Assembly (NCBI GenBank): GCA_946894095.1
Contig: OX335659.1
Location: 1,433,501-1,497,500 of the forward strand
Origin: Incurvaria masculella
Lineage: Eukaryota; Arthropoda; Insecta; Lepidoptera; Incurvariidae
Direction of reading: 5' to 3'
DNA length: 64,000 bases
The position numbers and the translations under genes were made by a program. The notes under the pieces are model-generated. The model saw only the letters and a program-made list of their open reading frames with translations. It did no database searches and had not been told where the DNA came from. Below, one piece after another: positions 39,501 to 51,500 of the stretch; positions within the stretch are counted from its first letter, which is position 1, and every line of letters starts with the position of its first letter.

Positions 39501-42500
39501 AGGTTTTTGGGTTTTAAGGTGTAAGGGTTTTGTCAGCCTCAGTGGCCCAGTGGCGCGACACTTCGGCGATCGCTCTCCGAAGTTAAGCAACGCTGGGTCC
39601 GGTCTGGTCTTGGATGGGTGACCATTCGACCGTTGAGAGAGGTTGGCCGTGGTTCGGATTCCACGTTAAGCTGTAGGTCCCCTTCCTTACTTACTAGGTG
39701 GTAGGGTTTATCCCGCCCGGGTTGGTACCGTCGCATTGGATGAACGATGGTCGAAACGGCAATGAAAATTGTCCGTGTTTTCCATCCAGTTCAATGTAGC
39801 CGTGCAATATAAGGAAGGTCCTGGCATGGCACCTAGTTCCCATGTGGTGTGTTGGGCTAATAACATGATAGAACTTGTGGTATTAGCCATCCATGTCCAG
39901 TCACATAAAAAAAAAAGATTAAAATTCATTCAAAGTGATTTATTAATTTGTACCCTTAGATGAAAGGGCGTAACGATATAAATGCTAAGAGAATAATTTT
40001 GATAAAATTTCTTAGCGTAGGAACAATAAGCGAGACAAGCGCCATCTATAAGATAGTAGAGAAATAGAGTCGATTTATGCAAATGTGAACCTATAAAAAA
40101 CGTGAATTCACACATATAGGTAAACTAAGTTAATCAACTAGTCTAGCTAGTTCTATCGATCAATCGACTCCAAAACTCGACGTAACTCAAAGTTCCTGAA
40201 ACTTTCGAATAATCTCGTTTTTCTTCATTCTCAGAAGTAAATCTCGGGTTTCAGATAAATCGAAGGCGGCTAAGTTACCCGTGTCCCCGCGATCCTCGAC
40301 CCGACTTACAACCCGATCCGCAACTCGACGTCCGCTATTCAGCAGATCCGGCGCCGCGTCCGCGAATTACGTGGTCGGTCTCCGTTGGGTCGGAAACCGC
40401 GTTGGGCTGTCTGCGGGGCCATTAGGGGCGTTTGTGCATCGTGACGCGGCCGGACGGGGCCCCGCACGCCCCTCGCCCCCTCGCCCGAGGGGGGCGCGCC
40501 TCTCACGACCCCCGTCCCCGTAACGTGTGTACACATGTGAACCGCGCATGTCGCCGTAAGCGTGTTTGCATGGCATCTCGTCGAGTGATGTTTGAGTTGT
40601 CGTGTGCCGGTGTAGTGTGAGCCCGATTGTCTCTCGTTCCGTCGAGGACGGAGTGCTTCTAGGGTGATAAAATAAAGAGGCGTTACGATGTATGTTTTTA
40701 ATTCTGCGCTGTTTTGACATAATCTTTGTAGAATACATCCGTTTATTTACTGACGCCTGATACATTTTATATTTTCAAATTTCAAATTTCAAATTTCTTT
40801 ATTAGACAGTTTATGAAACAAATTACACAAGTAGCATAATATGTAATATTAGTGTTACTATTTATAAATAAGCAGCACATGTGGCAGTTCCTACCACCTA
40901 AACTGGCCCGTAGGCTGTCTCATAGGTGGCAGGTTAGCGTTCTAGCCTAAGTACGCAATACTACACCTGCAGTCCTGGCAATAGTATTGTGTTCTCAATA
41001 CATACTACTACTGCGGATGCATAAAGCTCACAAACACAGCCAGTCATTTAAAACTGTTTCATCATTGCAATGACAAAATTTTGTTGAACGGAATGAGATA
41101 AACCGCTTTAAAAATGAATATATTGGGAATGTGGGTAGGTAGAACTTACAATAGTGCAGACCAGTATCAGATTCTATCTATCGGCTGTTTGTCAAGAGAG
41201 TGTCAAAGAATAGAATAAGTTAAGACACACCACAGCTTAAGAAATATACATGCTTCAATTAAATTTGTGTACTTATGTTTTACTGACAGTAAAGTAAAAA
41301 AAAAAAATTGAAACTAATTTTTCAAGTTTAAGGACCAAATGCCAGCAATGAATTATATACTAATAATAATAATAATAATAGTAAAAAAATATTTAATAAT
41401 ATTAATATATATATTTTAGCTAAATAAAATAATTAAAATGTTAGTTAACGTAGTTATTACTCTTTGTTAACATAGAGTTCTTTAAAAGCTTTTGAAGTGA
41501 AACTTCTTTGGTGGCGGGTCTCAAATTTTCAAGCGTTACGAAAAGTTAAGGTCGCTTGAAGGCTATAGTTAGACGCGTGTTGTGGGACGCAGGGACGGAC
41601 TGGTAGGGTGCCTCAGCAGAGTCTCACACGAATACAATGGCGATGAAAGGGAAGACGCCGCACCGGATAGGAAGCGGGGGGAGACACGTACTTGCGTAGT
41701 ATTTGCTAGTTATGACGCGCTGATGGGAAAACGGCAGGGGAGAGGTAGAAGCAGTGGTGAGACGGATTTCTCGTAACGCTGCTTATGCTCGTTGTGTTTT
41801 CATTTGGGATCATACCCGCATTCTGAATTATTATTATCACTTGTATGCAGGCTGTCAACGAACGTAGATCTTCGAGGTTTAGGCGTGTTATCTTAAATGG
41901 TGAAAACGTGATAAAAATCTGACAAGTAATTTACGAGATATTCGCATATGAAGACTGTTTAAACGGTACATTGTCCATAAATTTAAACCGATTAATACGA
42001 TTAAAAATAAACAAAGAGGAAAAATACGTTCAACATCGAATATAGATTACGTAGTTTAAAAAAAACCACCCAAAGGCTAGTCGGACTCGCACATGAAGAG
42101 TTCCGTACCATCGTACAAGATTTAACATAAAACAATCAGGTTTTTTGTATGGGTATCTTTAATTTTTAACATTTTTATTTAACCTATTTGTTGTTATAGC
42201 GAAAATGAAAATTTAAGCTGCATACCTATTACGGTTCATAAGAAACAGCCGTGTGACAGGCGGACGGACGGATGAACGGACGGAGAAACATCGAAAGCTT
42301 TGTAATAGGGTTCCGTAGGCACCCTTTGGGTACGGAACCCTAAAAAGAATCGACGGTCGTTTACAACCTGTAAATACTTTATTTTTCCGTCTACAATATT
42401 GAGCAATAAATTCCGCTTCTATCGCGCGTGTCCTCCAGCTATACCTAGGAAAGGAAACCTACAATTTAACATGGATTCCGAACTATATAGCAGCTCGCAA

Positions 42501-45500
42501 TTGTCACTAAATTTACTTATCCAACTAAGAGAGAATGCAATGGTGGATGCAAGATATAGGGAATAAGCGAATCTAATCCTTGCTTCGCTAATCTAATGCT
42601 TGCACTAGAAATTGTTCCACGAGGGCAGATTTAAATACGTGACGAACTGAAAAAGATGCTATGCAAAACACGGTCAAGATAATACATACGTTCTAGATTC
42701 TCTCTCAGAAACGAATTAAGATCTTTTCATGAACAGTTCTCCCTGGCTATTCAAGTCCCCTATTTGAATGGCGCAGCAGAGCGTAGACTCTTTCTAGTGA
42801 AAATGATTTGAAGGATAGTATCATAGAATAAACATTTCAACTTCAATTGATTTTCTCTTGGACTTGATAAAAAGTTGAATTTCACATTTGTTTTTACACA
42901 ACTGGACAAAATACTACGAATTACACCCCACGTTATGGTTCGTGACCAACACTCGTGCAATTTCGTGTGAATAAAGTGCTATGCGAAAACTATAATAAAA
43001 TATAACATCTTTTTGGGGAAAAATTTCGACAGAGAAAATAGAATAAAAAATAACAGAAGTTGACAATATTTTTTCTTTCTGTATTAAGTTTAAGGTTAAG
43101 AAGTTAGACACACGCGTTTTTTGGGGTTGGTGCCAACCTGACTGGGCTTATCCCTACTGCATATTAGGGGAAGGGGGTAAATTTTGGATGGATTCCGAAC
43201 CATGGAGTTTATGTTTACGTAAATGATTTCTTTTACCAAAAGAATGCAACGATTTAACGGGAAAGTTAATTACCTTCTAAAAGTTACGACCTCTGTTTTA
43301 CTATCTGCGAGAGCTGTAACCTTATGGTATAACCTGTATTGTATATAGGTACCTGTACCAATCCATGCCTGTACCTTAGTTCTGTCACTGTACATTTCAG
43401 GGACAAAAGGTCCAATGTCGCGCGCTCCGATGAATAGGGCTGATAACCCTGAAAGCTTTATTGGAAAAGGTCGACTCAATTTCAGCAAGGGAGAACCGTG
43501 TGAAATATGTAAATTCGACGTAAAGGCGGATTTAGATGGCTGAAGATGGCCGTTAGCGTATACCGAATATGCGATATTTTTAGATTTTATTTTAGCCTTT
43601 CTAGTTTGTCATTTTGTACGTCGAAGTTGTCAAATTAAAAGGAAAAACCGAATGCTTTAGGTAATGTTGACTTCACGTATTAAAAAATTGGAGTAGTTTA
43701 ATAATAAAATTAATCAAGTGTTTTTTATGTGGCTGGACATGGAGGGTTAATACCACTCATGGGAACAAGAAGAACGGGATGAAAAACACGAACAATTTTG
43801 TTTTTTTTTTATGTGACTGGATATGGATGGCTAATACCACACCTTCTGTCATAGTATTAGCCCAACACACCACATGGGAACTGGGTGCCATGCCGGAACC
43901 TTCCTTATATTGCACGGCTACATTGAACTGGATGGAAAACACGGACAATTTTCATTGCCGCTTCGACCATCGTTCATCCAATGCGATGGTACCAACCCGG
44001 GCGGGATTTACCCTACCACCTAGTAAGTAAGAAAGGGGACCTACAGTTGAACGTGGAATCCGAACCACGGCCAGCCCCTCTCAACGGTCGAATGGTCACC
44101 CATCCAAGACCAGACCGGACCCAGCGTTGCTTAACTTCGGAGAGCGATCGCCGAAGTGTCGCGCCACTGGGCTATTAGACTAGGAGGTCGCGACAAAAAT
44201 GGTAACGATATCGTAAATGGCTGAAACGGGTATCACGGGATAAAGACCAACCCTCTGAAACTAAATGTGTCAGTCTGCCTGTTCCAAGTGGTTGCGTTAC
44301 GTAGATAAAGCGCCTGAAAACTAGTTATGGTAACAAAAAATATATATGATAAGGTAAATGGATGCAAATACCGAAGCATGAAAGTATCAGTTAATACTTG
44401 CTTAGCAATACAAAAATTGAACAAACATTTGGTTGCATTTCGTAGTTATAGGCGATTTAGGATACAGATATAACTTAAGGTATATTTAAGTATTTAATTA
44501 AAAAACCGACTGGTTATTGTTGCATAATTAATAGGCATCAATGTTTCCAGACAACCAGTATATTCATCAGCAGGTACATACCAGCATCGATTTTATATAG
44601 CCAATCTAGATAACACAACCACTTGGCACGGGCAGACCGACATATTTAGCATCAGAGGGTTGGTCTCTAACATGTGAACCCAGATTCAGCCATTTACCTT
44701 ATCGTGACCAAAAATGTCGTGACCTCCCGGAATATATTGAGGCTGACAAAATTTTTTCATTGCCGCTTCGATCATTCAATGCGATGGTACCAAGCTGGAC
44801 GGGATTAACCCTACCACCTAGTTATTTAGGAATGGGACCTACTGTTTAACGTAGAATCTGAACCGCGAACGACAAATCCCTTAGTCGGCTCTTACGACAT
44901 GCAAGAAAATAAATGCTGTGGGCCCAATTATATTATCTTTACTGACCAGAACCCACACAGCACAACCTTAATGTCACCTTAATTTAAATTTAAAGATAGT
45001 TCGTCTATTTATCACCTGTTGGTCTTTTTACCTACTAAATAATCATTTGGTTTCAAACCCGATTTGTTACCATCGCACTGGCTGAATGTAATGGAAGCGG
45101 TAATAACAATTTTCAGTATTTTCCGTAATTTTTAAAACTTAAATTTGCACGTGCTCAATGACTAGAAAGTCCTTAAACCGTTGTACTTTTGTTTTTTCTA
45201 TGTCTGTGTTCTATTAGTTCAACCTGAACTATTTAAATCAATTTAAAGCCCCTTCTCTAGTTATAAATTACCACGAGTAAAAAATTTAATTTAATTGGAG
45301 CCATTGATAATTTTCTTCATTTTAGGTCGGCCCGTAAGCTTCAGAAAATTTCGCCTCCCATACAAACGTAGTTTACTAATAATTTGAAAACCACTGTTCC
45401 AACTTACTTGATATTTGGTATCTAATATTAGGCTACAAATATCTGTGTCTGCATGTCTTTGTTTTTTCGGTAAATGTATTCTGGGTCAAACCACAGAGAA

Positions 45501-48500
45501 AACAAAATTCGTATGAAGATTTTCTTTTTGCTTTCATTTCATTCGGTTTGAATAAAAAAAAAAAAACAAAAGCAGGCACAGATATTTGTTGCCTGATATT
45601 AGATATTAAATATCAATTTAATTGGAATAGCGGTTTCCAAATTATTAGTAAACTACATTTGTATGGGGAGCATAGCTTACGGGCCGTTCTTAAGTAATAA
45701 ATATAAAACTCGGCACACGTTTGCCTTTTCAAATAGCGCAAGCGATCACCTTTGACATTTTCAGTTCCAGCTTGCTATCGGTTTCAGTTTACAGTTCTAC
45801 CTCCAAGGCCCGCGCTTGCCTGTACCGATATAATGCAATCAAGGTTTATTGGTTGCGCTGAAGGCTTCGACACTACGAAGGCGGTCGGTCCGTACAAAGT
45901 CACCAATAGTTCTGGAAGAGCTGGTTGCAGTTTTTGATTTTTTTCACTGGTTTTAAACTCAGTCGTAATCCCTAAGATAAGTCGAAACCCTTCCTGAAAT
46001 TTAAGCCTAGTTTACTAGAATAGCAGTGGTATAACACACGGGTGGAATAATATTAAAACTTAAGGCCCTGGTACTAGCCAAATCGCAAAGTTAGACGAGG
46101 CACCCCAAGTTAACTAAATAAGTCTGACGATTATAAGTGTCATTCTTACAATATATGATTCCTTGTCTAGGAATCAACCTATTTTCGTTAATGTATGTTT
46201 CCTTTTTCTTTACAAAATACATTGCGGAAACGGTGTCCATTTCCGAACTTTTTTGACTAAATGTAGAAATCTAAAAGCAAATGGAATTTTTTGTTTATGC
46301 AGATATGGTTTTTTTGCTTATATCTAGAAATCGAATTACTTTCAGATTTCTAATGAGAAAAATAAACTTTTTTATTTTCATTATTATTTAAATAAATGAT
46401 GGAATCAAAAAATTTTAACAATCCATTATCAGTCTGGAGTTCTATTTGGATTTGCTGAAGCGTCTCACTACATATTATTACATTTGTTAAAAAGTGCATT
46501 TGTATGGCGCGAGTAGTTGGCTAGTCCTAGCGCCTTAACTAAATGCATATGTGGCACTAAAGAGGAAAGTAATGTTGATAAAAAGTGCAGTATTTTTTTT
46601 CTGTCATAATAAAATCCACCCTCACCTTTGTTACCATTTTCTAGAACCCTGTACTTGTCCTTTACTGGCCCTTTAATTAATTACTTTAATTAATTACTGT
46701 CCATCTGTCTCTCAGTGGATCGCTACTATCATGTGAACTGTTGCTAATGACTCCTATGAAAACATAAACATTTCTAGGACAACTCCCGATAAGTCTAAAT
46801 TCATTGCAAAAAAAACCGTTATACAAGTTTCTAAATTGGATCCATGGAATTACTTTTCGAGAAATATCGAGTGTCTCAGTTATAGTTCCAAGAACAACAA
46901 AACCATATATTTTGCAGTAAGGGCAGATTTGACTATTTTATGTGCAATCTTCTTCGAGTTCATCAGTTATTTCAGGGTGGTTCGCATTAACAAAAACCCG
47001 GAGAAAATAGTCCAAACGAGTTTATCGAACGCCTTGGTGGCTAGTTTTGGTCTTCAAAACGAGAGATGACACGACCTGAAAGTGCGGTTTGCAGCAAAGT
47101 CATTGTTTCACGTGCGGTGTGAAAAATGGCGCTATCATGTTGAAAGCAATTTCGTCCACATGGCCCGGTAACGATTGCCGTCGACAGTAACGGCGGTGCA
47201 TAGCTGCTAACAAAGCAACGGTGGCCATTTCAATGAAAATTAATTCAAATAAAATTAAACCGATATTTTTTTCATGTGTGAACGTCATCACTACCTCCTC
47301 TATGTAGAAAAAAAGTAAATAAAATATTAAATCAATATATACTTTTTTAGGGTTCCATACCGAAAGGGTAAAAACGGAACCCTATTACTAAGCCTCCGCT
47401 ATCGGTCCGTCCGTCTGTCCGTCCGTCCGTCCGTCTGTCACAGGGCTATATCTCATGTACTGTAACAGGTAGGAAGCTGAATTTTTCACAGATTATGGAT
47501 TTATTTTGCCGCTATAACAACAAATAGGTAAAATTATAGAATAATAAGAATAAAAGGGGGCCCATACAAAAAACGTGTTTTTTTTTGTGGTAAATATTGT
47601 ACGATGGTACGGAACACTTCGTGTGCAAGTCCGACTCGCACTTGGCCGGTTTTTTACTTTTTAAAATTGTACTTACTGAGACACCCATTACAATCGTTAA
47701 TATAGGAGAATGTCGCCCATCTTTTAGATGAATGAAAAAAGTCATCCACAGAACTGTAAATGTTGTTGATAGAATTTCGACTGTCACTCTACCGGTAATG
47801 CCGACGTGAATAGTTTATTTGAGTGCCAAGGTAACGGAACGGAACGTGTCGGCGGCGCTCAGTTTCGGTCGGGGATGACGGTGGTCTGTATCGATTTTCC
47901 TTCGTCGGCGACGCGTCAGAACGTTCTGGGAAGAGAAGCCGCGGGCTTACATAATTACGAATGATTTCCGTCACGCCACTGTGCCGCCGGTTTCTTTGTA
48001 CGACGTCCGGGATAATACCGGCTGAAGATTAGCGAGGTTCTCATACCCTGTCCGTGCATAAGGTGCATTCGCTAGTGATTGAGGTGGGGTTTTAGTGGAT
48101 TACAAGCAAGCAAAGGGTATAGAGTCGAAACGGTATTAAGGCTAAAACGAGCGTGATTTAAATAAAGACCAGCGGTATTGCCCGCTAAAACCAATGCAAA
48201 GTAAGATTGTATTAGGTGCGCTTAGCCCTGTGGCTTGGGGCAGGTAACGGGAGGAGGCACGTATGGGCCGTGTCTAATGTTATAGTGTATGGAGTGGTAA
48301 ACTCTATTCGTTTATACGCTCTCAGGATTTAAATAAAAATGTACAAGGGGTATCGTAGAGGAACGTGGCGATAATCCTTTCGGTAAATATTATTCGCGAG
48401 GGTTATTTCACGCAATTTTACAGATTATGTGGAGAGATGAAAAGGTGGGTCAGGTCTTGAGACCCACAGCTGCGCAGCTGCTCTCCCCTAGCCGTGATTT

Positions 48501-51500
48501 GAATGTTGTATATGTGTTAACTCGCTGGGAAACTTCGTTAGTGCAATGTAACTTCCTGTCTAGCTGGTAGCGCCATCTACCGCCATGTTAACTAGCTTCT
48601 ATGCATCTATTTGTTGCATTTGTGGCATATGAAACTAGCAGCTCTTAGTAGAGAGCGCTAGGTCGCCACAATGACATACGCCACAGAATAACGGAATCCG
48701 ATTCATCATCCCATAGTAGTGCACGAAGCGAAATGCCGAAGCATGGGATGACAGTTCTGATTCGAGTATTTTTTGACAGGACAGAGAGAAATTCGTTTTG
48801 GGCTCGCCCTGCATTTTGACGGGAGGACTAACGGTCTGTCTCTTTCGCAAAAGGCTCTTTGACAGCAAAAGTGTCGGACACATTTTTTCGTCTAGCTCTC
48901 ATCCGCAAAAGGCGCAATAAGGAACATAGTCAATATAGTCAATAAAAAAAATATTTCTGTTCCATCCAGTTCAATGATGCCACCCTCATAAAGGGTTGGT
49001 CCTGCCAATTCCTTTGAGAATGCGGTGCGTTGGTCTAAAACATGACGATGGGTGATGTACTATCCATCCGTGTCCAGTTACATAAGCAAAATAGCTTCAC
49101 ACGACACTTCAATCACACAGATAACAATCACTATAATCATTATTCATTGTCTTTCGAACCATTAGTAAATTATTAAATTTCTGTGAAATGTGAAGGATAC
49201 AAATAGATAGATAGATAGAATAGTAGAATTTAATGTGTCATTCTTAGGGAACAAGACTCTTAGCTCCGCCTTTTCACCGTTATGGGACAATTCTCGAAGA
49301 AGATTGTTCTTTATTGGTGCGCCATGAGGTCTAGAATTTGGTAGAGTGTTCGAGAAAGAAGCTCAACCGATATAAAAGCCGCTCTCAGCTCGAGCCGGTC
49401 GGTCTTTTTTTGGGAAGCGAATCGAAACGAGCAATACCAGGCGATAATAGACTCCAAATTGATACAAGTGAACTAGCTCTTCCATTGAAACAGTACAACG
49501 ATTGAGAATGAGTAAAATTGAGTGGAGGTTTTAGGGAATTTTGTTACCAATAATTACTTGTTGTACATCAAGTTCTCAAATTGTAAAACATTGTAAGCGG
49601 TGTCTGTTATGTTTAACTATGATTTCATACCAACCTAAACATGTTGACAGTTTGAAGTGTAGTATGCTACCATAAGATTTTTTTTTTATGTGATTGGACA
49701 TGGATGGCTAATACCACACTTTCTGTCATGGTATTAGCCCAACACACCACATGGGAACTAGGTGCCATGCCAGGCCCTTCTTATATTGCACGGCTACATT
49801 GAACTGGACGGAAAACACGGACAATTTTCATTGCCGCTTCGACCATCGTTCATCCAATGCGATGGTACCAACCCGGGCGGGATTTAACCTACCAGTAAGT
49901 AAGGATGAATGCTCAGCAAAGAATAGGAACAGGTTAGTTTTCGAAATCGACGTAGTTTAAAATTGCTTATTTGTGAGTTTCTTTGTAATTTATTCAAATG
50001 AAAAAAAAAAAGCAGACTTTTATTTACTTTTGGTATTTTCGCCTCTATTTACACCCCACCAGCGTAACAGTATGCATACATGCATTCATTAAAATTATTT
50101 AAAATTGTATATGATTTGAGATTACCGTGATTAACACTCAATTTAGGGTTTGTGGAAATCGGCTTACTCCCGGTGTATCCATGATATTGCACGACGTTTC
50201 TGACCAAACGTTCGGTCCATCAGTCAACAGTTCCCTGTTGACCGCCGCCGGCACGGGTGCTCGCCTGATGATGGACCCAACGTTTGGTCCGAAACGTCGT
50301 GCAACATCATCGACACACCGTGAGCAAGCCGTTTTCCACAAACCCTAAAATAATTAATCGGTTTAATATTACGTATGGCGGGTAAAGGTATAGGAACTAA
50401 CGGTTCTCTAAAAACCCATGAAAGCAATCGCGATACGAGAGTGCGGAGTGTGAAGTGCGGAAATCCAGAACGCCTTACCTATTCAACGAGGAAAGGTTCC
50501 GATTCTATGGAGTGCGGCAAGCGTTCGTGACATAGTCCGCACACGCGAGCTAAGCTTAGCACTTCCAACAGTTAGCCGCTAAGTACCCTCTATAAATAGG
50601 TACTTTATTCTGAGCTTCCTAACGGCACTCGAATATATAAAAGCACTCTGCCTTAAAAGGCCGTGCATGATTGCTTTCCAAATTTATAGGTGTACTGTTT
50701 GATTCCTAAATAAATAAAAAAAACATAAAAAATATGATTTTATGTATGACAGATTGACATTTAAAATCTTTTTTAAATTATAAATTAATTCTTCAGCAAT
50801 ACATGCAAACTTATACTTAAGGTTAAACAATTTTATTTTAAAATTGTATTTTCTAGCTTGGTGTTTTATCCACCAGGTTGCGACGTAAGGTTCAGCCACC
50901 GGTGAGAGTGGCACAGAAGATCATATAAATAATGATAGCATTCGTTCGGCGTTGACGTTATCCATGCCATCTATATTAGCTTAACGGTGTCACTTTGCGA
51001 CAGTGTTTAAAGCTGATCGCACGCGTCTGCAACGCGCGCGTTCCCAGCGGATAGTGTACGGAGACAGAAACGTATAACGTTGCGACCTCAGTGCTGCATA
51101 CCTCGCTAGCAAGGTGAACCCTCGTAGTTTCCTTCGCGACACTCACACACTCCTGCGATCCCCGTAGATAGTGCACGAGTGTAGGGCGACAGTAAGTATA
51201 CTTTTGCGACGTCAGAGCTGCGTACCTCGCTCGCAAGGTGCGCCCTCGTAGTCTCCTTTGCGACGCTCGCAAACAGGTGGATTGCAAGCTCGTGAGCCTG
51301 GCACGGGTCGACATGCTCGCATTCACCGTGAATAGTGCACGAGTACCCGGCGACAGTAAGTATACCGTTGCAACGTCAAATCTGCGTACCTCGCTCGTAA
51401 ATGTGCGCCCTCGGAGTCTCCTTTGCGATACTCACATACAGGGGGATTGAAAGCCCGCGGGCTCGTACGCGTCTGGAACTCTCGTGTTCCCCGTGGATAG

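Noticed and set aside
39534..39640. 5S rRNA gene
   Set aside because: Only the internal promoter region resembles 5S; the 5' part does not fit and the sequence continues as a SINE with a poly-A end.
40281..40523. 80-codon frame in the GC island as a protein gene
   Set aside because: Composition alone (high GC) keeps frames open; Arg/Pro/Ser-rich with no signature and competing frames of similar length on both strands.
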